NCBI GenBank assembly: GCA_900771365.1
Contig: CAAGNU010000067.1
Coordinates: forward strand, 1 to 15,270
Direction: 5' to 3'
Origin: Bacteroidales bacterium
Lineage (GTDB): Bacteria > Bacteroidota > Bacteroidia > Bacteroidales > P3
Length of the DNA stretch: 15,270 bases
The notes under the pieces are model-generated. The model did no database searches. It was not told the DNA's origin and was given only the letters and a program-made list of their open reading frames with translations. Every line of letters begins with the position of its first letter. Positions within the stretch are counted from its first letter, which is position 1. Below, one piece after another: positions 6,987-13,612 of this stretch. A program made the translations under genes and the position numbers.

Positions 6987-7076
6987 AATAGTGAAATGTG
7001 AAAAGTGTTATGATGTGAAATGCGAAATGGGCAAATCATTTCACCTATCACATCGCACTTTTCACAATTCACAATT
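6987..7076. repeat. Long hairpin of GTGAA-type repeats upstream of the barrel gene
   Basis: Arms 6987-7007 and 7056-7076 are complementary at 19 of 21 positions. Inner arms 7012-7018 and 7048-7054 also pair. The sequence is built from GTGAAATGTGAA-like words. The right arm ends 9 bases before the ATG at 7086. A similar element precedes xerD at 13544-13589. Confidence 0.65.
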
Positions 7077-7085
7077 AAACAATTT

Positions 7086-7808
7086 ATGAAGAAAAGACTC
7101 TTTTTACTCCTTCTTACTCTGGCTGCTATGGGTGCCGCATGGGCTCAGGAAGATGCAGCCGAAGTCGAGCCAACCGCTCAGAAGACGCCTCATTTCAGTT
7201 TCGGCGTTGTGGCTGGCTACGACCAAAACTATCATATTGCTGATATGTCGTATATGACGGACTATAAATACGACAAGTTTGCCAAGGGGTCCACTTACGG
7301 GCTTCAGCTGGCTTATCACCCTTTGCGTTGGCTGGCATTACGTGCCGACGTGGTGATGATCCAGAAGAATTATCACAGAGACCATGTCTTCCAGTACTAT
7401 AACCTCCGTTACTCGTTGCCTACAACCACCACGAACGACTATCTGAATGTGCCTGTCGTGGCTGAGCTGTCTTTCGGTAAGACGGTGCGCCTCAACCTTT
7501 TCGGAGGCGGCTATTACGGACATTGGATGAAAAGCCATCGTGAAGGAACCACATATTCCTTCTCAAGCGACAGGCTGATTGATTTCGATGAGGATGTGGA
7601 GTTTGACGAGGTTCGCGACAATCGCGACGATATGGGCTTTGTCTGGGGCGCAGGACTGAGCGTCTTCTTCCTCAACCATATCGAACTGGGCGCCGAGGTG
7701 AAATGGTACTACGGCGTTCAGGACATCCAGAAGCCTTATTCGCAGAGCCTCAGACCGCGATATAACACCACCATGGCCATCCAAGGCGGACTGAGCTATT
7801 GGTTTTAA
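7086..7808 (+). CDS. Outer-membrane beta-barrel protein, cassette 2
   Basis: I placed the start at the ATG at 7086, which gives signal peptide MKKRLFLLLLTLAAMGAAWA, cleaved before Q. An in-frame ATG at 7020 would run through the intergenic hairpin repeat and spoil the signal peptide. The 240-residue product has an acidic linker after the signal (about residues 21-33), then barrel strands starting FSFGVVAGYDQNYH, with LNVPVVAELSFG, LNLFGGGYYGHW and terminal MAIQGGLSYWF, whose final Phe is the classic outer-membrane signal. It is clearly related to the 1554-2201 product. The S41 protease lipoprotein gene follows 26 bases later on the same strand, the same order as in the first cassette. No exact TAnnTTTG promoter is seen in the 155-base gap after pruA. 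Confidence 0.8.
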   Translation: MKKRLFLLLLTLAAMGAAWAQEDAAEVEPTAQKTPHFSFGVVAGYDQNYHIADMSYMTDYKYDKFAKGSTYGLQLAYHPLRWLALRADVVMIQKNYHRDHVFQYYNLRYSLPTTTTNDYLNVPVVAELSFGKTVRLNLFGGGYYGHWMKSHREGTTYSFSSDRLIDFDEDVEFDEVRDNRDDMGFVWGAGLSVFFLNHIELGAEVKWYYGVQDIQKPYSQSLRPRYNTTMAIQGGLSYWF

Positions 7809-7834
7809 TTTGTTGAATTTTGGAATAGAATATA

Positions 7835-9151
7835 ATGAAAACAATATATAAGACACTTTTGTTTGTTTCGGTCGCGGTGTTGTGCTTCGCATCGTGCCGA
7901 AAAGAGGTCGAGGATAATTTGGTGAACCCGAACGACCGTATCTGCAAGACCTACCTTCAGCAGTTTGAGGCAATATGGAATGGTATGGACCAGGGCTATG
8001 TCTTCTGGGGAAGAGATACGGTGGACTGGGATGCCCGATATGAGCAGTACCGTCCCATCTTTGAGGCTTTCGACAAGCGTCCCAAGAACAACCCGGTATC
8101 CTATTACGAGTATGCCGAAGCCTATCAAGGCCTTTTCGAGGGCCTTCTCGACCACCATTTGGCAGGCCGCTTCTATTCGGCAAAGGATAAGTTTGAAACC
8201 TGGGTCAGCCCGGGTAGAAACGATTACAGCCATCCCACGAGTGCGAGCTACGAGCGTTCGCTCCAGATTCCCATCTTGAAGGAGAAAGCCATTCCAGGCA
8301 CTTTCCTCTCCTGTGAGCCTCGCGAATATAACTCTTTCTCCGTCCCAGGCTCCTATTTCTGCCTCATCGAAGGCAATAACCCCGGCGAGATGATTGCCTA
8401 TTTCCGCTTCACCAACTTTTACATGGTGGAGATGTATAACAATCAGAACTCCATACCGAACGGCCATTCCGCCCAGGCTCCGGCCAAGGCTTTCTACGGC
8501 CCCAACTATCAGAAAGGCATCACTACGGGGGCAGGATATGCCAACAATGATTCCGTTGTGGGCATCATTATCGACCTTCGCGGTAACGGAGGCGGCAGCG
8601 TGGCCGACCTGGAACCTATCATCGGCTCGCTCGCCCAGTCGCCCACACTCGTTGGTCATACCCGCGTGAAGGATGGCTTCGGACGCTTGGACTACAGCCC
8701 TTGGACCGAGAGCGTCGTCAATTCGCCTGCGCTTCATCTGAACAAGGAGAAACCTATCGTGGTCTTGGCTGACATTAACTCTGTGAGCTGCGCCGAGCTG
8801 GCCACAATGCTCATCAAATCTTTGCCGAACGGCGTCTTTATCGGTGAGCGCACCTACGGCGCTATCGGAGGCCTCTACGCAGGCCAGTCCACAAACATTT
8901 TTCACGACCTATTCTACGGAGGCTGCTTCGGCGACCCAGAGTACTTCAACTACGGCCCCGACCCCTATAAGGACATCTTCAGCTATTATGTCTATACCAG
9001 CACGTTCCACATGGTCGATAAGGACTACAATGATGTGGAGGGTGTCGGCGTGCAGCCCGATATCGAAATCAAATACAGCAAGAGTAGATTGGAGGATGGA
9101 AAGGACGACCAGCTCAACAGAGCAATCCGCTACATCAAGGTCGGACATTAA
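7835..9151 (+). CDS. S41-family protease lipoprotein, copy 2
   Basis: The 438-residue product has a lipoprotein signal with lipobox FASC and Cys21. The N-terminal domain (about 30-110) carries FEAIWNGMDQGYVFW and TVDWDARYEQYRPIF, matching copy 1 (VWEGFNSSYAMW, TTDWDRIYDKYYEVF), and ends in LLDHHL (His107, His108). The peptidase core has IIIDLRGNGGG (244-254) and NSVSCAE (315-321) with predicted nucleophile Ser318, then GERTYGAIGG where tail-specific proteases have a catalytic Lys. No PDZ domain is evident. It is about 50 residues longer than copy 1, mainly between the N-terminal domain and the core (around 150-240). It is the last gene of a two-gene unit and is followed by a terminator at 9168. 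Substrate unknown; a role with its barrel partner is inferred from the repeated pairing. Confidence 0.87.
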   Translation: MKTIYKTLLFVSVAVLCFASCRKEVEDNLVNPNDRICKTYLQQFEAIWNGMDQGYVFWGRDTVDWDARYEQYRPIFEAFDKRPKNNPVSYYEYAEAYQGLFEGLLDHHLAGRFYSAKDKFETWVSPGRNDYSHPTSASYERSLQIPILKEKAIPGTFLSCEPREYNSFSVPGSYFCLIEGNNPGEMIAYFRFTNFYMVEMYNNQNSIPNGHSAQAPAKAFYGPNYQKGITTGAGYANNDSVVGIIIDLRGNGGGSVADLEPIIGSLAQSPTLVGHTRVKDGFGRLDYSPWTESVVNSPALHLNKEKPIVVLADINSVSCAELATMLIKSLPNGVFIGERTYGAIGGLYAGQSTNIFHDLFYGGCFGDPEYFNYGPDPYKDIFSYYVYTSTFHMVDKDYNDVEGVGVQPDIEIKYSKSRLEDGKDDQLNRAIRYIKVGH

Positions 9152-9167
9152 TCTCTTCCACACAAAT

Positions 9168-9207
9168 AGAAAGAGGCCGTGCTTTGCGCAGGGCCTCTTT
9201 CTTTATG
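9168..9207 (+). terminator. Terminator after the cassette 2 protease gene
   Basis: An 11-bp stem, AGAAAGAGGCC (9168-9178) with GGCCTCTTTCT (9192-9202), encloses a 13-base loop and is followed by TTATGG and TTTTAT. It begins 17 bases after the stop codon. Confidence 0.75.
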
Positions 9208-9232
9208 GCTTTTATACAACTTTGTTTCAACG

Positions 9233-9349
9233 TGAGTTAACTCAAATGTGCTGTGAATTATCGAGGTTTTTTAGATGATACCCATTTACGAAAATTCACG
9301 TGCATTCACGCCCATTCTCGGTTGCTTCCAATTTCCATAACTCAGTTAT
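9233..9349. other. Palindromes and four ATTYACG repeats phased at 10 bases
   Basis: Between two convergent genes lie a perfect 12-base palindrome TGAGTTAACTCA (9233-9244), four copies of a 7-base word spaced exactly 10 bases apart (ATTTACG 9284, ATTCACG 9294, ATTCACG 9304, ATTCTCG 9314), and a 13-base palindrome ATAACTCAGTTAT (9337-9349). The two palindromes share TAACTC. One helical turn of spacing is typical of protein-binding arrays. No start codon or promoter lies close by, so the role is unclear. Confidence 0.4.
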
Positions 9350-9369
9350 CATGTATAATGAAGCATTTT

Positions 9370-10251
9370 TTATTGCTGTAGGTATCGGCGAATGATTTTT
9401 ACCGCTTCGATATTCCGCGGAACCTGGATGTCTATCAGCCCGCTCTCGATGCCTATCACGCGGCCTTCCTTTACTGCGCTAAGCCGATTGTAAGGTGCTG
9501 TCTGGCAGAATGTCGCGGAATCTTCCTGTCGGATGATGATATATTGCGGGTCTTCGTGCAAAAGGCTTTCGAGGCTGTAGCTCCATCCCGTGATGTCCGC
9601 GGCGATGTTGCGTCCGCCAGCCAGGGTGATAATGTCGTTAATGAAGGATGTACCGCCCGCTGTGAAATTGCCTGAGGCGCCAAACCCGACAACGTAGTAG
9701 ACCGAAGGCCGCTCCGATGAAGCCTCTTGTTGGAGGTATTTTGCCGTCCCTTTGATTTCGGCGATAAGGCTGTCCGCAGCGTGGCTTCTACCGATGAGCA
9801 GTCCGATTTTGCTGATGTTGTCGTAAAGGCCGTCGAAACGCTGCTGCTCAATCACACAGACGGTTGGCACGCCCATCTTTTCCATCAGGAGCGTGCTTTT
9901 CTTCGGTATCATGGAGCCGCTCAGCACGAGGTCGGGCTTCATTGAGAGGATTTTCTCGACATTGAGGTTGCTGATGCCTCCTATGCTTTCAATCCGTGCG
10001 GCCTCTTCCGGATAGGTGCAGAAATCCGTGCGGCCAATCAGGAGGTCGCCCCCGCCTAAGGCGAAGACGATAGCCGTCACGGCAGGCGAGGTGCTCACCA
10101 CGCGGGTAGGGGAGAGGGGTACCTCAACCACGCGTCCGTAGTCGTCCGTGAAAGTCTGAGTCCGAGCGGTTTGCTCGTCGGGTATGTGGCCACATGCCGT
10201 TATCGATAAGGCCACGAGGCAGGCTGTGAGTGTGTGGAAGATGCGCTTCAT
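9370..10251 (-). CDS. BtuF-like ABC transporter substrate-binding lipoprotein (cobalamin/Fe3+-siderophore type)
   Basis: The 293-residue product has a lipoprotein signal (lipobox SITAC, Cys20) and the periplasmic binding protein 2 domain used for vitamin B12, haem or siderophore uptake. Diagnostic stretches are TFTDDYGRVVEVPLSPTRVV and STSPAVTAIVFALGGGDLLIG near the N-terminus, NVEKILSMKPDLVL in the first lobe, a long linking helix around the middle, and FTAGGTSFINDIITLAGGRN with SLESLLHEDPQYIII in the second lobe. Length is normal for the family. The exact ligand cannot be read from sequence. The gene starts nine bases after fabG and is probably co-transcribed with it. No permease (BtuC) or ATPase (BtuD) gene follows; the next gene downstream converges from the other strand. 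Confidence 0.85.
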   Translation of the reverse strand: MKRIFHTLTACLVALSITACGHIPDEQTARTQTFTDDYGRVVEVPLSPTRVVSTSPAVTAIVFALGGGDLLIGRTDFCTYPEEAARIESIGGISNLNVEKILSMKPDLVLSGSMIPKKSTLLMEKMGVPTVCVIEQQRFDGLYDNISKIGLLIGRSHAADSLIAEIKGTAKYLQQEASSERPSVYYVVGFGASGNFTAGGTSFINDIITLAGGRNIAADITGWSYSLESLLHEDPQYIIIRQEDSATFCQTAPYNRLSAVKEGRVIGIESGLIDIQVPRNIEAVKIIRRYLQQ

Positions 10252-10260
10252 GGATTCCTG

Positions 10261-11007
10261 TTAGGCGTCCTCCATGCCGCCACAGAGGTGCATCACATCG
10301 CCTGTGTTGTAGCCGCCGAGGTCGGAAGCGTAGTAGAGGCAGGCGTTCGCCACGTCTTCGGGAGTGCCGGGACGGCGTAGCGGGATGCGGGTCTGCCAGT
10401 AGGTCTTGAGCTGTTCGGGGATATCGCCCGTCATCTCTGTGACGATAAAGCCCGGAGCCACCACGTTCACGCGGATGTTGCGGGCGCCCATCTCTTTGGC
10501 GCAAGCCTTGCTGAAGCCTATGATGCCGGCCTTGGAGGCGGCGTAGTTGGCTTGGTTGTAGTTGCCGGCGAGGCCCACCACGGAGCTGATGTTCACGATG
10601 CTCCCTGAGCCCTGCTTCCAAAGTGTGGGCTGCACGGCCTTGGTCATGCAGAAGACCGATTTGAGGTTGACGTTGATAACGTTGTCCCACTGTGCTTCTG
10701 TCATGCGTTTGAGGGCGGCATCATCCGTGATGCCGGCATTATTGATGAGGATATCGAGGTGTCCGAAGTCCTGCAAGGTCTGGCTGACGAGAGTCTGAGC
10801 GCTCTCGTAGTTCGAGACGTCGGCCTCATAGCCCTTGGCCTGTACGCCGAGGCTTTGGAGCTCTTGCTCGACTTGGATCATGTTTTCGTTGCGAGTGCGG
10901 CCGCAAAAGGCGATATGGCAGCCCTCTTGGGCAAAACGTTTCGCGATGGCACGGCCGATACCTCGCGTGGCGCCTGTGATGATAGCAACTTTGTCTTTTA
11001 GTAACAT
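10261..11007 (-). CDS. fabG: 3-oxoacyl-[acyl-carrier-protein] reductase
   Basis: The 248-residue product is a classical short-chain dehydrogenase. Motifs are TGATRGIG (residues 11-18, cofactor loop), NNAG (89-92), catalytic Ser142, Tyr155 and Lys159 (YAASK), and PGFIVTEMT. Arg15 and the Arg-rich region near 37-39 fit NADPH use. The length and the C-terminal GGM ending fit FabG, which reduces 3-oxoacyl-ACP in fatty-acid synthesis in the cytoplasm. The last residues GDVMHLCGGMEDA differ slightly from the usual GQVLNVDGGM type, so a related SDR acting on another substrate is possible. It leads a two-gene unit with the BtuF-like gene. I found no exact promoter consensus in the gap upstream. Confidence 0.88.
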   Translation of the reverse strand: MLLKDKVAIITGATRGIGRAIAKRFAQEGCHIAFCGRTRNENMIQVEQELQSLGVQAKGYEADVSNYESAQTLVSQTLQDFGHLDILINNAGITDDAALKRMTEAQWDNVINVNLKSVFCMTKAVQPTLWKQGSGSIVNISSVVGLAGNYNQANYAASKAGIIGFSKACAKEMGARNIRVNVVAPGFIVTEMTGDIPEQLKTYWQTRIPLRRPGTPEDVANACLYYASDLGGYNTGDVMHLCGGMEDA

Positions 11008-11100
11008 AATGAGTGCGGTTTTATTTATTGGGTTAAAGGTTTATAGCGGTTAGGTCTAAGGCTATTATGGCTATCACATCCATCAAGGCTTTGAGATAGT

Positions 11101-11131
11101 AAGGGAGCAGCCTGTCGCAGGTCGCTCCCTT
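11101..11131. terminator. Hairpin between gapA and fabG, probable gapA terminator
   Basis: AAGGGAGC (11101-11108) pairs with GCTCCCTT (11124-11131), with an inner CCTG/CAGG stem and a two-base internal mismatch. It lies about 85 bases past the gapA stop codon. On the minus strand the tail is not T-rich, so strength is uncertain. Confidence 0.5.
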
Positions 11132-11215
11132 TCCCTATGTGGTTAGTGACGTGTGGGTTATGAGACGATAGAATAGGTGTCGTCAATTCACCCATCACCT
11201 TTCATTTACAAGATA

Positions 11216-12223
11216 TTAGAGCAGCGTAGCCAGTTTAGCAGCGAGGTCGCCAACGCGGGTGCTGTAGCCCTTCTCGTTGTCGTACCAGCTGACAACCTTC
11301 ACGAAGTTGCCGTCCATGACCTGGGTCAGGAGGCTGTCGAAGATGGAGCTGTGAGTGTTGTCGATAATATCGATGCTGACGATAGGCTCGTCGACATACT
11401 GAAGGACGCCCTTCATGGGACCTTCAGCAGCTTCCTTGATAGCGGCGTTGATTTCCTCCTTGGTGACGTTGCAGTTCATCTCAGCGGTGAGGTCAACCAC
11501 AGAACCATCGGGGGTAGGAACGCGCATGGCGAAACCATCGAGCTTGCCTTTCATCTCGGGGATGACCAGACCGACAGCCTTAGCGGCGCCGCTGGAGGTG
11601 GGGATGATAGAGACGGCAGCAGCACGAGCACGACGGAGGTCGCTGTGGGGCTGGTCGAGGATCTTCTGGTCGTTGGTGTAGCTGTGGATGGTGTTCATCA
11701 GACCGCGCTTGATGCCGAACTTGTCGTTCAGGACCTTAGCCACGGGAGCCAAGCAGTTGGTGGTGCAGCTGGCGTTGCTGACGAGCTGCATCTCTTTGGT
11801 GAGAACGTTGTCGTTCACGCCCATGACGACGGTAGCGTCAACATCGTCTGCCTTGCCGGCGGGGACGGTGAGGATGACCTTCTTAGCACCAGCGTTGATG
11901 TGCTTCATCATCTGCTCGCGCTTTTTGAAGAGGCCGGTAGACTCGACCACGATGTCAACACCGAGTTCGCCCCAGGGGAGGTTCTGCGGGTCGCGCTCTG
12001 CATAGATGCGGACCTTCTTGCCGTTCACAACGAGATATTCGCCTTCTGCGTGCACTTCGCCGTCGAAATTGTCGTGGACGGAGTCATATTTGAACAGGTA
12101 AGCGAGGGTGTCTGCGCTTGTGAGGTCATTGATAGCTACGATATCCAGCTCGGGGTGAGCCAGCATAGCGCGGAAGGACATACGTCCAATACGGCCAAAA
12201 CCGTTAATTGCAACTTTTGCCAT
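11216..12223 (-). CDS. gapA: Glyceraldehyde-3-phosphate dehydrogenase, type I
   Basis: The 335-residue product is a full-length cytoplasmic glycolytic GAPDH that converts glyceraldehyde 3-phosphate to 1,3-bisphosphoglycerate. Visible are the N-terminal dinucleotide fold INGFGRIGR (residues 6-14), INDLT with Asp33 favouring NAD+, the active-site motif SNASCTTNC with catalytic Cys153, His180 in NTIHSYT, and the C-terminal WYDNEKGYSTRV. The segment NDQKILDQPHSDLRRARAAA is the standard substrate/NAD region. The gene is monocistronic. It has a matching promoter at 12292-12323 with a leader of about 60 bases, and diverges from mtgA. Confidence 0.96.
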   Translation of the reverse strand: MAKVAINGFGRIGRMSFRAMLAHPELDIVAINDLTSADTLAYLFKYDSVHDNFDGEVHAEGEYLVVNGKKVRIYAERDPQNLPWGELGVDIVVESTGLFKKREQMMKHINAGAKKVILTVPAGKADDVDATVVMGVNDNVLTKEMQLVSNASCTTNCLAPVAKVLNDKFGIKRGLMNTIHSYTNDQKILDQPHSDLRRARAAAVSIIPTSSGAAKAVGLVIPEMKGKLDGFAMRVPTPDGSVVDLTAEMNCNVTKEEINAAIKEAAEGPMKGVLQYVDEPIVSIDIIDNTHSSIFDSLLTQVMDGNFVKVVSWYDNEKGYSTRVGDLAAKLATLL

Positions 12224-12291
12224 AGTATATTATTTTATAAATGTTTGTTTTTTAAATATTTATATCGTTGTTCTCCTAAAAAATGATTTTA

Positions 12292-12323
12292 CAAAAATAC
12301 ACACTTTTTTCCATATTGGCAAA
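12292..12323 (-). promoter_or_regulatory. Promoter of gapA
   Basis: On the minus strand TTTG (12323-12320), 20 bases, then TATTTTTG (12299-12292) match the Bacteroidota consensus. The expected start of transcription near 12285 leaves a leader of about 60 bases. Confidence 0.75.
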
Positions 12324-12352
12324 AAATATCTTCATATTTGTCATAAAATTAG

Positions 12353-12360
12353 TATTTTTG
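12353..12360 (+). promoter_or_regulatory. Likely -7 element for mtgA
   Basis: TATTTTTG matches TAnnTTTG and would give a leader of about 125 bases before the ATG at 12494. An exact TTTG at the right distance upstream is missing. The element is back to back with the gapA promoter. Confidence 0.5.
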
Positions 12361-12364
12361 CAAT

Positions 12365-12412
12365 CTGAATGAAGACAGACGTACTCGACATAGATACATG
12401 TCATTCAGTACG
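12365..12412 (+). other. Hairpins in the mtgA leader
   Basis: CTGAATGA (12365-12372) pairs with TCATTCAG (12401-12408), and CGTACT (12380-12385) pairs with AGTACG (12407-12412). The two stems overlap at 12407-12408, so they compete in part. The region would be the very start of the mtgA transcript. A regulatory role is speculative. Confidence 0.3.
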
Positions 12413-12493
12413 ATACGTGCATATCCCTATTGTCCCCGAGCCTGTCCGAAAATTGTAAAATATTATAATTGCACTTAAAGTTTATCATCCATC

Positions 12494-13528
12494 ATGGCAA
12501 AGAGCAAAAAAAAGTCTCGCAAGTCCGCCTCCAAGAAAGGCCTCAAGCCTTGGAAAAAACTCGGCTTCTTCGGCAAGGTGTGGCGCTTTCTCTGGGTTGC
12601 CTTCCTCATCCTCTGGGGCTTCTCCATCTTCCAAATCCTCTACTGCTCCGTATTCAATCCCCCCATCACCCCGCTCATGGTTCAGCGTTTCTTCCAGCAG
12701 GTCAAGGACCCCGACCGCCCCGTGCAGTTCAAGCGCGACTATGTCTCGATTGATGAAATCTCGCCCAACCTCGTGAACGCTGTCGTCGTGGCCGAGGACG
12801 GCCTCTTCATGTACCACCACGGCTTCGACGTCCCCCAGCTCAAGCAGGCCTACAAGGAGAACAAGCAGGGCCGCCGCATCCGAGGAGGCAGCACCATCTC
12901 CATGCAGACCGCCAAGAACTGCTTCCTCCCCCACAAGCGCTCCATGCTCCGCAAAGCCGTGGAGGCCTACTACACCTCCCTCATGGAGCTTGTCTGGAGC
13001 AAGAAACGCATCATGGAGTGCTACCTCAATGTTATTGAATACGGTAATGGCATCTATGGCTGCGAGGCCGCAAGCCAGTACTATTTCCACCATTCCGCCC
13101 AAGAACTCACCAAGCACGAGGCCGCCCTCCTCGCCGCCTCGCTCCCTGCTCCTTTGAAGCGCAACTCAGCCCACCCAACAAGCTATCATCGCCGTTACGC
13201 CTCCACCATCCAGAGCCGTATGGCCAAGTATGGACGCATCAACCTCGAAGCCAAGCCCGAAGACCTCAACCAGAAGTATGTCAGGCAGATGGATGAGGGC
13301 ATCCTCGACTTCGCCTACTGGCTCCTCACGGACGGCAAAGAGCTCAAGCATAAGGACAAGCCCGCCAAGAACACCTCGTATTCTCCCTCTCGTTCTACAA
13401 AGAAAGCCAAAGCCGTGGAGGCAGAGCCAGAGGAAGAGGTTGAGGAAATCGAAGAGGTCGAAGAGTTCGACATGGACATGGCCATCGCTCCCGAACCCGA
13501 CATGGAGGAGCCCGAGCCCGAATTTTAA
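12494..13528 (+). CDS. mtgA: Monofunctional peptidoglycan glycosyltransferase with an acidic C-terminal tail
   Basis: The 344-residue product has a Lys-rich N-terminus (1-29), one membrane anchor (about 31-52) and a GT51 glycosyltransferase domain that polymerises lipid II into glycan strands on the periplasmic face. Family motifs are EDGLFMYHHGFD (catalytic Glu101), GGSTISMQTAKNCFL (131-145), RKAVEAYYTSLMEL (153-166) and KKRIMECYLNVIEYGNGIYG. No transpeptidase domain follows, so it is monofunctional. Usual MtgA proteins are about 230-250 residues. This one adds a basic linker (about 281-307) and a tail (308-344) in which 19 of the last 36 residues are Asp or Glu, mixed with Pro. The tail is in frame with normal codon use, so it looks real. 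It ends just before a hairpin repeat and xerD. Confidence 0.92.
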   Translation: MAKSKKKSRKSASKKGLKPWKKLGFFGKVWRFLWVAFLILWGFSIFQILYCSVFNPPITPLMVQRFFQQVKDPDRPVQFKRDYVSIDEISPNLVNAVVVAEDGLFMYHHGFDVPQLKQAYKENKQGRRIRGGSTISMQTAKNCFLPHKRSMLRKAVEAYYTSLMELVWSKKRIMECYLNVIEYGNGIYGCEAASQYYFHHSAQELTKHEAALLAASLPAPLKRNSAHPTSYHRRYASTIQSRMAKYGRINLEAKPEDLNQKYVRQMDEGILDFAYWLLTDGKELKHKDKPAKNTSYSPSRSTKKAKAVEAEPEEEVEEIEEVEEFDMDMAIAPEPDMEEPEPEF

Positions 13529-13543
13529 ATAATCCGTGAATTA

Positions 13544-13589
13544 TGAATCGTGAAATGTGAATTGAACGGGAGACACATTTCACGATTCA
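13544..13589. repeat. Hairpin of GTGAA-type repeats upstream of xerD
   Basis: GAATCGTGAAATGTG (13545-13559) pairs perfectly with 13574-13588 around a 14-base loop; one further T-A pair extends it to 13544-13589. Further ATTCAC words follow to about 13606. Composition and position match the element at 6987-7076, which also ends just before a start codon. Confidence 0.65.
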
Positions 13590-13612
13590 CGATTCACCAT
13601 TCACAATCAACC

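Noticed and set aside
7805..8905. A 366-codon minus-strand frame opposite the second S41 protease gene
   Set aside because: The plus strand encodes a lipoprotein with signal, S41 motifs and a homologue in the window; the antisense frame has none of these.
11177..12286. A 369-codon plus-strand frame opposite gapA
   Set aside because: It mirrors gapA codons, gives a Val/Asp/His-rich product without motifs, and runs through the gapA promoter region.
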